DNA of 64,000 bases from Pontibacter pamirensis (GCF_010015475.1 NZ_SSNI01000026.1:24861-88860); one strand, 5' to 3'; counted from the first letter of the stretch, positions 49,865 through 59,182 are shown. The notes: generated from the letters alone by a model not told the origin. Translations and numbers: made by a program.

Positions 49865-50545
49865 ATGCGATACTTCATCCCACTGCTCCTCTTTCTGTTT
49901 GCCTTCAACAGCGCATGCACTCCTGAGCAGCAGAACTCAGAGAATGAAAGCACCTTAAACAGCAGCGGCATCGATTCGCTGGAGGCAGTGCAGGAGGAGC
50001 CACAGCGCAAGGAGGAAACACCCGGCACCGATACGATGAGCTTTGAGGTGGCTTTTGAGCGTTTTTTCAGAGCGCTGCAAACAAGAGACACCGTAGGGCT
50101 GAATCAATTTGTTTCGCCTGAGCAGGGTATATGGCTGATAGAACAACCGGGTGCTGTGCCGGCTTATACGCACTTCCAGAATATACAAGTTGTGCAACGC
50201 AGTTACCAGAATCTGCCATTTACTTCTATAAAGGAGCAAATGCAGGAGTGCGACCTGCAGGAGCAGCAGGAATTTCCGGAATTCAACTGTGCCTGGATGG
50301 ACAGGGGCCGTTCGGGGTTCGCAGAGGACGGCTGCTTCTATAAAAATGCTACTGACTTCAAAAAAAGCGACATGTGGAAGTACGCCAGTTTAGAAGAACA
50401 ACAGGAGGAGGACATACAACACATGCAGCAGCAGGTACAGAAAACCGTGTTGCACACCCGCACTTCCTATCGCTTCCACTTTGCCCATGATGGCGAAAAG
50501 TGGCGCCTGCTATTTGCAGACCTCCGCGTACCCTGCAGCGCGTAA
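49865..50545 (+). CDS. Hypothetical lipoprotein (226 aa)
   Basis: The signal MRYFIPLLLFLFAFNSAC has lipobox NSAC. An acidic linker follows (NSENESTLNSSGIDSLEAVQ), then a globular domain from about 57 (TMSFEVAFERFFRALQTRDTVGLNQFVSPEQGIWLIEQPG) which resembles SnoaL/NTF2-like or similar small alpha+beta modules, ending WRLLFADLRVPCSA. No enzymatic motif. Monocistronic. Confidence 0.7.
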   Translation: MRYFIPLLLFLFAFNSACTPEQQNSENESTLNSSGIDSLEAVQEEPQRKEETPGTDTMSFEVAFERFFRALQTRDTVGLNQFVSPEQGIWLIEQPGAVPAYTHFQNIQVVQRSYQNLPFTSIKEQMQECDLQEQQEFPEFNCAWMDRGRSGFAEDGCFYKNATDFKKSDMWKYASLEEQQEEDIQHMQQQVQKTVLHTRTSYRFHFAHDGEKWRLLFADLRVPCSA

Positions 50546-50681
50546 GCAATTTTGAATGATTGAATAGGAAACACGTACGAAAGTGTGAGCGAGTCTTATA
50601 AGTCGAATTAGCAGCCCTTTTAAACGTTCGCTCAACTACTCATTCAAAAGTTATTTATTCAGTTATTCATAATTAAAACAG

Positions 50682-51368
50682 ATGGCCTACTACAGAAATT
50701 TTGATGCTCCCCCACCTGACCCGGCTGTTTTAAAGCAGCTCACAGCACAACAGAATGAAATGCAGCAGCGGGTGCTGCTACAGAAACCGGACTTTAACCT
50801 GAAGCTGATTGCCGGCTGCGACTCCTCCTTTATAGGTGAAGACACGATCCTTTCTGTGTTTGTGCTGCTGAAGTATCCTGAACTGGAAGTTGTGGAGAAA
50901 GTATGGCACCACGGGCCTGTGGAATTACCTTATATTCCAGGATTTCTGGCCTTCAGAGAAGTTCCCAACCTACTGAAGGCCTATGAAAAGTTACAGCAAA
51001 AGCCTGACTTAATCATGGTGGATGGCCATGGCATATCACACCCGCGCAAGCTGGGCATCGCCACACACCTGGGCCTGCACCTGAACAAGCCCACTATGGG
51101 CGTGGCTAAAAAAGTACTGGTAGGGAAGTATACAGAACCTGCTATCACCAAAGGTTCTGTTTCGCCTTTAGTCTATAAAGAGGAAGTCATTGCCAACGTA
51201 CTTCGCACCAAAGACAAAGTAAAGCCTGTATTTGTATCGCCGGGCCACCTAATGAACCTTGCCTCTGCCACTGAGATAGCCATGGCTTGTGCTGTGAAGC
51301 ATAAGCTACCGGAGCCTACCAGGTTGGCGGACCATTATGCGGCGGTGTTTAAGGGGGAGGTGAAGTAA
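50682..51368 (+). CDS. nfi: Endonuclease V (deoxyinosine 3'-endonuclease, 228 aa)
   Basis: Cleaves DNA one base 3' of deaminated adenine (inosine). The metal-binding acidic residues are visible as D47 (IAGCDSSF), E93 (YIPGFLAFREVP) and D114 (LIMVDGHGISHPRKLGIATHLG). The wedge motif PYIPG and the late K in TMGVAKK are also present. Length matches the bacterial family (220-230 aa). Its stop is followed after only two bases by the left repeat of the RAYT element. Confidence 0.95.
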   Translation: MAYYRNFDAPPPDPAVLKQLTAQQNEMQQRVLLQKPDFNLKLIAGCDSSFIGEDTILSVFVLLKYPELEVVEKVWHHGPVELPYIPGFLAFREVPNLLKAYEKLQQKPDLIMVDGHGISHPRKLGIATHLGLHLNKPTMGVAKKVLVGKYTEPAITKGSVSPLVYKEEVIANVLRTKDKVKPVFVSPGHLMNLASATEIAMACAVKHKLPEPTRLADHYAAVFKGEVK

Positions 51369-51370
51369 TT

Positions 51371-52103
51371 GGCACAGACACTCACAGGTCTGGAAGACGC
51401 TGTGAGGTCTTTTGAGCGACCGCTTCCGTATAGGCAGAGATGCAGCAAATGGCGATACTTGAACCAGGTAAGTTTTACCATGTCTATACTCAGGGTAATA
51501 ATAAGGAAACTGTATTTAAGGAAAAGGAAAACTACTATTACTTTCTACAACTCTATCGCAAATATATTTCTCCTTATGCAGATACATTTGCGTACTGCCT
51601 GCTGCCGAATCACTTTCATCTTCTGATTAGAGTTAGGGAGGAGGAATTGATAATGAACCCTGATACTTTAGGTGAACCAAGAATCATCAATTTAGTACGA
51701 CAGTTTCAGCACTTGCTGAATGCCTATGCCAAAGCTATTAACATAAGGTATAACCGTACAGGTAGTTTGTTCCAGGAACGTTTTAAAAGGAAGGAAATAA
51801 CGTCAGAAGCGTACTTCACGAGACTGGTCTTCTACATTCACCATAATCCACAACACCATGGCCTGATAGAGGATTTTAGCGATTGGCCTTATTCCTCATA
51901 CCATAGCATTCTTTCCAAAGGCACAACAGTTCTGCAGCGAGAGAATGTACTGGATTGGTTTGGCGGAAGAGCCTCCTACAAAAATTTTCACGAGGAAAAC
52001 GCCGCCGACTTTACAAGCACCATGCCTCTCCTGGAGGAGGACGAGCTATGAAGCCTGCTCAAAAGACCTCACAGCGTCTTCCAGACCTGTGAGTGTCTGT
52101 GCC
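51371..52103. mobile_element. RAYT unit bounded by perfect 47-bp inverted repeats
   Basis: 51371-51417 and 52057-52103 are exact inverted copies over 47 bp. Each arm contains a hairpin (ctcacag ... ctgtgag, with an inner gtc/gac pairing), the shape of REP sequences. The transposase gene fills the space with 22 bp and 5 bp to spare. Related hairpins occur at 57026-57132. The unit is therefore a transposase with its cognate REPs, not a classic IS: no target duplication was recognised. Confidence 0.85.
51440..52051 (+). CDS. REP-associated tyrosine transposase (RAYT, 203 aa)
   Basis: Y1/HUH nuclease: PNHFHLLIRV provides the HUH pair (H58, H60), and the single catalytic tyrosine is Y132 in LVFYIHHNPQHHG. 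FYHVYTQGNNKETVF (N-terminal) and RYNRTGSLFQERFKRKEI are family-typical. RAYTs nick single-stranded REP hairpins and are thought to spread them. The start at 51440 or the ATG at 51449 is possible. Flanked by perfect 47-bp inverted REP-like repeats. Confidence 0.92.
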   Translation: MQQMAILEPGKFYHVYTQGNNKETVFKEKENYYYFLQLYRKYISPYADTFAYCLLPNHFHLLIRVREEELIMNPDTLGEPRIINLVRQFQHLLNAYAKAINIRYNRTGSLFQERFKRKEITSEAYFTRLVFYIHHNPQHHGLIEDFSDWPYSSYHSILSKGTTVLQRENVLDWFGGRASYKNFHEENAADFTSTMPLLEEDEL

Positions 52104-52272
52104 AACAACCGCAGCCCTCTCACTCATAAACCACTGCCATTCTGTCTTAAAACCCGCAAAACACCTTTCTAAATCCTGACATAATTACATACAACTTACC
52201 TAAAAGTACCAATGGAGCGTAAGTTGATGATAGAGTTAGTGTAAGTGCAACCAAAGGAAAACAGACAAAGAC

Positions 52273-54894
52273 ATGAACTTTAACAACTATACCATTAAAG
52301 CGCAGGAGGCCATACAAAAGGCTACTGAGATAGCAGGCGGCAATCAGCAGCAGGCTATTGAAACTGGGCACATACTAAAAGCAATTCTCGCTACAGACGA
52401 GAACGTTACGAATTTCCTGTTGCAGAAGCTGAACATCAATGGCAACATTCTCAACAGCAAGTTAGACGAAATTGTAGCCGGCTACCCAAAAGTAACAGGT
52501 GGTGGAGGGCCATACTTAGCAAATGATGCCAATGCGGCGCTGCAAAAAGCTACATCATACTTGAAAGAGTTTGGCGATGAGTATGTCGCCATCGAGCACA
52601 TGCTGCTGGGTCTTTTAGCGGGCCGCGACAAAGTGGCGGGCCTGATGAAGGACGTGGGCTTCAATGAAAAGGACCTGAAGAAAGCCATCAAAGAATTACG
52701 CGGTGGCGCCAAGGTAACAGACCAGAATGCAGAAGCCAAATATAACTCGCTGAAGCGTTACGCCAAGGACCTGAACGAATTGGCGCGTGCCGGTAAAATT
52801 GACCCGGTGATTGGCCGTGATGAAGAAATCCGACGTGTGCTGCAGATTCTGAGCCGCCGTACTAAGAACAACCCGGTGCTGCTGGGTGAACCTGGTGTAG
52901 GTAAAACTGCCATAGTGGAAGGCCTGGCGCAGCGTATTGTGGCGGGTGACGTACCGGAGAACCTGAAGTCGAAAACGCTGATGAGCCTAGACATGGGTCT
53001 GCTGGTGGCCGGTGCCAAGTATAAAGGTGAATTTGAGGAGCGTCTGAAGGCGGTGATTAAAGAAGTAATTGACGCCGAAGGAGAAATTGTTCTCTTCATT
53101 GATGAAATTCATACGCTGATTGGCGCAGGTGCTGGTGGCGAAAGTGCCATGGACGCAGCCAACCTGCTGAAGCCAGCATTGGCGCGTGGTGAACTGCATG
53201 CCATTGGTGCGACTACCCTGAAAGAGTACCAGAAATATATTGAGAAGGATAAAGCTTTGGAGCGACGTTTCCAGGCCGTGATGGTGGACGAACCAAATGT
53301 GCCGGATGCCATCTCGATTCTGCGCGGTATCAAGGACAAGTATGAGTTGCACCACGGGGTACGCATCAAGGACGATGCGATTATTGCCTCTGTGGAACTG
53401 TCGAACCGCTACATTACAGACCGTTTTCTGCCTGATAAGGCGATTGACCTGATGGACGAAGCGGCTGCGAAACTGCGTATAGAAATTGATTCGCTGCCGG
53501 TAGAACTGGACGAGATTCAGCGCCGCATCATGCAGCTGGAGATTGAGCGCGAGGCGATTCGCCGCGAAAACGATAAGGATAAAGAAACGATACTTTCTAA
53601 AGAAATAGCAGACCTTTCTGGAAAGCGCGACGATTTGAAAGCTAAATGGCAAAACGAAAAGCAAATCATTGAAGGGCTGCAGCACGAGAAAGAGAACATT
53701 GAACAGTATAAACTGGAAGCGGAGCAGGCGGAGCGTGCCGGTGATTACGGCCGCGTAGCAGAGCTGCGCTACGGCAAAATTCAGGAAGCTGAAGCCAAAC
53801 TAAAGCAGTTGCAGGAGCAGGTTCGTGAAATGCAGGGCGAAAACCCGATGCTGAAGGAAGAAGTAACAGCCGAGGACATTGCCGAGATAGTAGCCAAATG
53901 GACAGGTATACCTGTCAGCAAGATGCTGCAAAGCGACCGTGAAAAGCTGTTGAACCTGGAGCAGGAACTAGGCAAACGTGTAGCAGGTCAGGAAGAGGCC
54001 ATAGAAGCGATTTCTGATGCCGTGCGCCGAAGCCGTGCCGGTATGCAGGATCCCAAGCGTCCGATTGGCTCATTCATTTTCCTGGGTACAACGGGTGTGG
54101 GTAAAACCGAGCTGGCAAAAGCGCTGGCCGAATACCTCTTCAACGACGACAACGCCATGGTGCGTATTGATATGAGTGAGTACCAGGAACGCCACGCGGT
54201 GAGTCGCCTGATTGGTGCGCCTCCGGGATACATAGGGTACGATGAAGGTGGCCAGTTAACAGAGGCTATACGCCGTAAGCCATACTCTGTAGTACTGCTC
54301 GACGAGATTGAGAAAGCGCACCCTGACGTGTTCAACATCCTGCTGCAGGTGCTGGACGATGGCCGTTTAACAGACAGCAAAGGCAGAGTAGTGAACTTCA
54401 AGAACACCATCATCATCATGACCTCGAACATTGGCTCGCACATCATCCAGAGCAATTTTGAGACGATGGATGACTTTAACCACGACGAGGTGGTGGACCG
54501 TACCAAAGACGAAGTGTTCGACCTGCTGAAGAAGTCGGTAAGGCCGGAGTTCCTGAACCGCATCGATGAGCTGGTGATGTTCCGTCCGCTAAGCCGTGGC
54601 GACATCAGAAAGATTGTGGATATCCAGTTCCGACACATCCAGGACCGTCTGGAAGAGACAGGTATACAGCTAATAGCGACTGACGAGGTGCTGGATTATC
54701 TGGGCGAGCAAGGTTTCGACCCGCAGTTCGGTGCCCGTCCGCTGAAGCGCGTGCTGCAGCGCCAGATTCTAAACGAGCTTTCAAAGGATATCTTGTCTGG
54801 CAAAATCAGCAAGGATTCTGTGGTGGAAGCCATACTAGAGGACGGCAAAATTCGTTTCGTGAACGTGGACGTAGAGATACCGACAGGAGAATAA
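52273..54894 (+). CDS. clpB: Protein disaggregase ClpB (873 aa)
   Basis: Hsp100 AAA+ chaperone that resolves aggregates with DnaK. Clp N-domain repeats at 1-145; NBD1 Walker A GEPGVGKTAIVEG and Walker B IVLFIDEIHTL; the long coiled-coil middle domain (about 410-525) that distinguishes ClpB from ClpA/C; NBD2 Walker A GTTGVGKTELAKAL and Walker B VVLLDEIEKAHPDVF; C-terminal FGARPLKRVLQRQI. No IGF/L ClpP loop noticed. Full length. In the family expression is heat-shock-regulated. Followed by a strong terminator. Confidence 0.97.
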   Translation: MNFNNYTIKAQEAIQKATEIAGGNQQQAIETGHILKAILATDENVTNFLLQKLNINGNILNSKLDEIVAGYPKVTGGGGPYLANDANAALQKATSYLKEFGDEYVAIEHMLLGLLAGRDKVAGLMKDVGFNEKDLKKAIKELRGGAKVTDQNAEAKYNSLKRYAKDLNELARAGKIDPVIGRDEEIRRVLQILSRRTKNNPVLLGEPGVGKTAIVEGLAQRIVAGDVPENLKSKTLMSLDMGLLVAGAKYKGEFEERLKAVIKEVIDAEGEIVLFIDEIHTLIGAGAGGESAMDAANLLKPALARGELHAIGATTLKEYQKYIEKDKALERRFQAVMVDEPNVPDAISILRGIKDKYELHHGVRIKDDAIIASVELSNRYITDRFLPDKAIDLMDEAAAKLRIEIDSLPVELDEIQRRIMQLEIEREAIRRENDKDKETILSKEIADLSGKRDDLKAKWQNEKQIIEGLQHEKENIEQYKLEAEQAERAGDYGRVAELRYGKIQEAEAKLKQLQEQVREMQGENPMLKEEVTAEDIAEIVAKWTGIPVSKMLQSDREKLLNLEQELGKRVAGQEEAIEAISDAVRRSRAGMQDPKRPIGSFIFLGTTGVGKTELAKALAEYLFNDDNAMVRIDMSEYQERHAVSRLIGAPPGYIGYDEGGQLTEAIRRKPYSVVLLDEIEKAHPDVFNILLQVLDDGRLTDSKGRVVNFKNTIIIMTSNIGSHIIQSNFETMDDFNHDEVVDRTKDEVFDLLKKSVRPEFLNRIDELVMFRPLSRGDIRKIVDIQFRHIQDRLEETGIQLIATDEVLDYLGEQGFDPQFGARPLKRVLQRQILNELSKDILSGKISKDSVVEAILEDGKIRFVNVDVEIPTGE

Positions 54895-54924
54895 GTAGAA
54901 GTATAAGTTTAAAGTTAGCTATAG

Positions 54925-54957
54925 ACCCCGCTATTCCTTTGGAGTAGCGGGGTTTTT
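54925..54957 (+). terminator. Rho-independent terminator of clpB
   Basis: The stem accccgctattcc/ggagtagcggggt (with minor mismatches) is followed by TTTTT. It lies between converging genes. Confidence 0.85.
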
Positions 54958-54963
54958 GTTCTC

Positions 54964-56835
54964 TTACCTATAGTTAAACCTGTAATGCATGCCCAAGCTT
55001 GCCTGCCTTTGCCTGTCACTAAAATAAGAATCAGCTCCTTTCCATAGGTAAAGTGGCTCCAATACAAATTTTTGTCCCAGCACAAACTGGCCACTTAACA
55101 TGTTGTCTGCTCCGTTGTAACTGTACTTGAGAAAGCTTCCATTGCTCAGACCAAATCCGCTGCCAAAACCGAACCTGTACCGATAACCTGGAAAAGGAGA
55201 AGGAAAGTGATGCGCAAGTTCTATATCAGTAAAGAAAAGCTGCGTAGGCCCCACGCGCGCATAAAGCTGTGGATATACCGCCGTTCTTTTGCTGGCACTC
55301 ATAGGCGTGCCAGTTCCATCTTCCTGAAGATTCTCCAGCGTGTATACCAGGTCGCCCGCATGCATACCCGCTCCAATACCCAGCCATATCCGGTCGTATC
55401 TGACATAAGGGTTGACACCCCATAGAGCAGAAGAATTTATCTGATTGGTCGCAACTCCATTTTCCAGTTTTGTTTCATGATGCTTACCGGCATAAGCATT
55501 AGCCCCGTACGTAAACTCGTGTTTTTCGTGTTGCGTCGTTACGGAAAAACCTGCACCTCCTACCTTATACTCTTGTTGAAAGTAGCCGGTATTGCTTACG
55601 CCGCTACAACCGCTACCTGACTCAATAGTATGCGAGTTCTGGTAGTCGCCGCTACCATACCCTAGCTTTAAGGTGTTAAACCTGCGAACAACAGTAGAGT
55701 CTTCCGTATAAGATCTCTTAAAAATCAGGGTTTGGCTCATGAGCAGCAAAGGCAAGACTAGGGCTCCTAAGGTAAGCCATCGATATTGCATAACTGTATA
55801 AGCCCTGAACACTGCAGCACTTACAAAGGCAATGGCAGGCACCAAAGCCATGTTTACAGCCAGCAGCTCTGTATAGGTAAACCAATTTCGTAGACCCCAG
55901 CTAACGAAAATCAGACCAAGGGTCAGCACAGTTGCGTAGGTCACCGTCGGAGCTGGTTGCTGCTGTTCCCTTTCTGCTGTAAAGGTATGTTCCCGGTAAA
56001 AGAATAGCACGCCCAGTACGCAAAGCAGCACCAGTAAAACCCATTGCACATCTTTCAAGCCAGCCACCATAGTGGCAGCAGCGTAAGCAGCATCATATCT
56101 GGAAAATTCTACAAAGAACCGCAGACAGCTATACAGTAAAATAGCACCGAGAAACATATTACCTGGTGCCTTTATATACTTTTTCACATACAGCAGCGCC
56201 ATAACCACCAGCAGGCAGGCTGCCGTTTCATAAAGCTGTGTTGGATGCACCGGAAGTGAATAAAAGTCTCCTGGCGCTATATCTCCTGCTGTAAACTGGT
56301 GGTAGTGTGGTAGCGTTCCGGGTTCGTACTGCGCCCCCCATGGCAGGGTAGTGACATTGCCATGGCAGCAGCCTGCCAGGAAACAACCTATCCGCTGTAT
56401 GGCAATCGACAACGGCAGTGCCAGCGCGAGCGCATCCAATGCATTTACCTTGAAGTATAAAAGCCCTCTGATGACTGGAAATCCTATCATCGCAAGAAAT
56501 AATCCTCCTAAAAGAATCTTATTACTGGTATACGGCAGGTCTTGCCTCATAAGGAGCCCCTCCCATTCCTCAAAAGAATAGGTAAAGAGCTTTGTACCGA
56601 CGATAAACAAAAACCATGTAACGGCTACAGCCACTGCCCATGCAGTTATATTGAATCGCCTTTTGTATCCCTCCCAAAACAACCATAAAAAGCTAAAAAA
56701 GAAAGCTAACAGGTACAGGATGTCGAACCACAGCCCGCCGTTTACAAGCACTATGAACAAAGGTAAGCTCATATCTTCTGTGGTTAAGGGGTGCATTTGT
56801 TCCGGGAAGCTTAACAGGTAGCCTCCTAAAATCAC
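54964..56835 (-). CDS. Lgt-like membrane domain fused to a C-terminal beta-rich domain (623 aa)
   Basis: Residues about 25-285 carry several membrane segments and the signature of prolipoprotein diacylglyceryl transferases: RIGCFLAGCCHG (148-159), VHPTQLYE (196-203) and LRFFVEFSR (238-246). The usual HGG before the first motif is LGG here. Two or three more membrane segments follow to about 372. Residues 385-623 are strikingly beta-like, with alternating aromatic/glycine strands (LKLGYGSGDY, YARVGPTQLFFTDIEL, YRFGFGSGFGLSNGSFLKYSY, ASLGMHYRFNYR), ending like an outer-membrane barrel. Start codon uncertain: GTG 56835, ATG 56796 or ATG 56772. It is probably not the housekeeping Lgt. Confidence 0.75.
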   Translation of the reverse strand: MILGGYLLSFPEQMHPLTTEDMSLPLFIVLVNGGLWFDILYLLAFFFSFLWLFWEGYKRRFNITAWAVAVAVTWFLFIVGTKLFTYSFEEWEGLLMRQDLPYTSNKILLGGLFLAMIGFPVIRGLLYFKVNALDALALALPLSIAIQRIGCFLAGCCHGNVTTLPWGAQYEPGTLPHYHQFTAGDIAPGDFYSLPVHPTQLYETAACLLVVMALLYVKKYIKAPGNMFLGAILLYSCLRFFVEFSRYDAAYAAATMVAGLKDVQWVLLVLLCVLGVLFFYREHTFTAEREQQQPAPTVTYATVLTLGLIFVSWGLRNWFTYTELLAVNMALVPAIAFVSAAVFRAYTVMQYRWLTLGALVLPLLLMSQTLIFKRSYTEDSTVVRRFNTLKLGYGSGDYQNSHTIESGSGCSGVSNTGYFQQEYKVGGAGFSVTTQHEKHEFTYGANAYAGKHHETKLENGVATNQINSSALWGVNPYVRYDRIWLGIGAGMHAGDLVYTLENLQEDGTGTPMSASKRTAVYPQLYARVGPTQLFFTDIELAHHFPSPFPGYRYRFGFGSGFGLSNGSFLKYSYNGADNMLSGQFVLGQKFVLEPLYLWKGADSYFSDRQRQASLGMHYRFNYR

Positions 56836-57174
56836 CTTATATTACAAAAAAAGATATGATATAACAATTACAAGATACGCAATAAAAGATTTCCCTGCTG
56901 CAGGTTTAGCAACAGGGAAAATACAGCTTTGCTAGTGTGACAGTTGCACCTGATCTTACGACGTAAAGCACCGTGCTTTACAACATTTTAGCTGCTATAT
57001 TTCTTAGACAAATTCCAGCTTCCGCAAAAACCTCACAGTGTCTGAAAGACCTATGAGTGTCTTGTTAGCTATGCAGCAACGGCCATGGGCACAGACGCTC
57101 GCAGGAACTGCGCACGCTGCGAGGTCTTTTGAACTGGGACAGTTACACATGCTTAAAATAGGTTACTGTGTTTT
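56836..57174. other. 339-bp intergenic region with a REP pair
   Basis: No ORF. The only structure is the inverted pair of REP-like hairpins at 57026-57132 just downstream of the oxidoreductase gene. The part next to 56835 is AT-rich and is presumably the promoter of the Lgt-like gene. Confidence 0.6.
57026..57132. repeat. Pair of REP-like hairpins related to the RAYT repeats
   Basis: 57026-57063 and 57088-57132 are oppositely oriented, diverged relatives of the 47-bp RAYT arms. They share cctcacagtgtct/gacctatgag and gcacagacgctcgcag/ctgcgaggtctttt, and each folds as CTCxCAG...CTGxGAG. This is the BIME-like organisation of REP elements, without a transposase between them. Confidence 0.7.
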
Positions 57175-58239
57175 TCACTTCCCAAACTCTATCCTCTTTC
57201 CTTTCCTCGCCGATTCCCGTGCGGCCTCCAGAATCTTCACTACCGTCAGGTTGTTTTCCAGCGAAGAGAGATCGTGTTTTGGTTTGATGTCGCCTCTGAC
57301 CACGGCAGCAAAGTAAGACACATAATCCTGGTAAGGAGCAGCGAGCGGCTCTATTTTATCTATAGTGAAGTCTCCATCTGCTTCCTTTTTTGAGCGCAGC
57401 ATGACACTGTCCACCGCCTGCAGGTAGCCGGTCTGGCCAAATACTTCAAGGTCCTTTATATTATAGGGCCAGTTCCAGGAGGCTTCTATAATGCCGGTAG
57501 CCTGCGGATACTCCAGGATAATAGTAGCGTCATCATCCACATCAGGGTAAATCTCTGGTTTCAGCTGGCGAGTGATGGCCGTCACAGCCAAGGGCTCCTG
57601 CCCCTGCATCAGCCATGTCATCAGGTTAGCCCCGTAGCAACCAAAATCCATAATTGCGCCGCCGCCGTTTTTTACCGGGTCCGTTAGCCAACTTGTGAAC
57701 TCTTTGGAGCAGCCAAGTTCTTTGGGCCCGATGTTGCCGTCGTGCACCACCATCTTCCGGATATCCCCTACCGCTATATGATGGCTCACCATAATGTGCA
57801 GTTCCTGGTTACTGGGATACCAGGTGGTTTCGTAGTTGGTGAGCAGGTGTATCTGGTGCTTGCTTGCCAGTGCCGCCATGCGTTCAGCATCTTTTACTGT
57901 GGTAGCCAAAGGCTTTTCCACCATCACATGCACACCCAAAGGCGCACAGGCTTCTACCACCGCTATATGTTCTGCTATAGCATTATAGGCCATCACCACA
58001 TCGGGCTTTTCATACTCTAGGAGCGTAGGCAAGTCTTTGTAAAACAGCGATTTTGGTAGTTGATAACTCCTGCGGTAGCGCTGCACCAGTTCCTCGTTTT
58101 CTTCTGCAATGCCTACCACCAGCACATCCTCCTGCGCAAGTCGTTCCAGCGCTCCTTCCACATGGTCGTGGCTTAGACCTGCCAGGGCTACTTTTAATGG
58201 CTGTTTTAACTTAGCTGAGTAATTGTTTTTAAAAACCAT
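57175..58239 (-). CDS. Gfo/Idh/MocA-family oxidoreductase (354 aa)
   Basis: N-terminal Rossmann domain (LKVALAGLSHDHVEGALERL; here GLSHDH replaces the usual GxGxxG end, as in one branch of the family), then the conserved VMVEKPLATT with the catalytic Lys region and a C-terminal alpha/beta substrate domain (VKNGGGAIMDFGCYGANLMTW). These enzymes use NAD(P) to oxidise or reduce sugars and related substrates. The specific substrate is unknown. The ATG at 58239 is preferred; the frame extends to 58341 without family support. Confidence 0.88.
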   Translation of the reverse strand: MVFKNNYSAKLKQPLKVALAGLSHDHVEGALERLAQEDVLVVGIAEENEELVQRYRRSYQLPKSLFYKDLPTLLEYEKPDVVMAYNAIAEHIAVVEACAPLGVHVMVEKPLATTVKDAERMAALASKHQIHLLTNYETTWYPSNQELHIMVSHHIAVGDIRKMVVHDGNIGPKELGCSKEFTSWLTDPVKNGGGAIMDFGCYGANLMTWLMQGQEPLAVTAITRQLKPEIYPDVDDDATIILEYPQATGIIEASWNWPYNIKDLEVFGQTGYLQAVDSVMLRSKKEADGDFTIDKIEPLAAPYQDYVSYFAAVVRGDIKPKHDLSSLENNLTVVKILEAARESARKGKRIEFGK

Positions 58240-58581
58240 CTGTACTTTAGTAAGTGTATTTCGCTTTATGGAGGTTAAACAGCAAAGGGTTCTTCGCCTA
58301 AACCTGCCCTGCCCCAAAGGCTTACGTAAAAGCATCAGCATAATTTACCCCACAAACCAGCTTTTGTTAAACTGTCCCAGAACAGCTTTCTTATGCTTAA
58401 ATAAAATCAGGTTTCTGTATAACATAGCCCATAGTGGGCGCTATTATTTACGATACGTAACTACACATTAGTAATTAGAATAATTATAACAATATACCTA
58501 AAATTACAACAATCGTATACATAGCGTATACTTGCCCACTGTATAATTGGTCAAGCCATTCATCTCTTAAGAAAAGGCTTT
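58240..58581. other. 342-bp intergenic region between divergent genes
   Basis: No ORF, repeat or RNA recognised. AT-rich at 58440-58520, consistent with promoters for the divergent oxidoreductase and hypothetical genes. Confidence 0.45.
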
Positions 58582-59148
58582 ATGAGAAATGCTGCGATTG
58601 CTTTTTTTGCAGCCGCTTGGCTGCTGCTCCTTAGCGTATGTGCTGCTGTGCAGGCACAGAGCCCAAATACACAACAGGCTAAGTATCGATGCTGGGTATA
58701 TCTTAAGGGATCCAATCCAGTGTACAAAGGCGTACTGCTTAGCACCAGTGACTCTACAATTCAGGTCCTGCCAAATGCTAAAAGCTACACCTTTCCTCTG
58801 ACAGCTGCTCAAACGCCAATATCCATTCCGGTGACAGCTATCGAAGAAATAAGGTTCAGATCAAAAGGAAGTCCGGGCCGTGGGGCGCTTTTTGGAGGCT
58901 TAATAGGCATCGCGACCGGTGCGATTATAGGTTTTGCGGATGGTGACGATGAAGGTACGTTCCTGGCATTTAGTGCCGAAGATAAAGCACTTATGGGCAG
59001 TACATTGCTGCTGCTGCCCGGAGTTGGTATAGGTGCGGTGGTAGGCAGCGGCAAAAAGAAAGTCTATATACAGGGCAAACCGGAAGTTTACCAGCGTGCC
59101 CGGGGAAGTTTACAACAATATGCCTTGCAATCAAGTCCTCTATACTAG
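58582..59148 (+). CDS. Secreted hypothetical protein with glycine-zipper-like segments (188 aa)
   Basis: The signal peptide MRNAAIAFFAAAWLLLLSVCAAVQAQ is followed by a short beta module (KYRCWVYLKGSNPVYKGVLL ... TIQVLPNAKSYTF), two glycine-rich hydrophobic stretches (RGALFGGLIGIATGAIIGF and LLLLPGVGIGAVVGSGKKK) and a polar tail. Glycine-zipper segments of this sort occur in small envelope proteins. No family named with confidence. Confidence 0.65.
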   Translation: MRNAAIAFFAAAWLLLLSVCAAVQAQSPNTQQAKYRCWVYLKGSNPVYKGVLLSTSDSTIQVLPNAKSYTFPLTAAQTPISIPVTAIEEIRFRSKGSPGRGALFGGLIGIATGAIIGFADGDDEGTFLAFSAEDKALMGSTLLLLPGVGIGAVVGSGKKKVYIQGKPEVYQRARGSLQQYALQSSPLY

Positions 59149-59182
59149 TGCGTTAAACATGTAGGGCGGGACAAACAACAAA

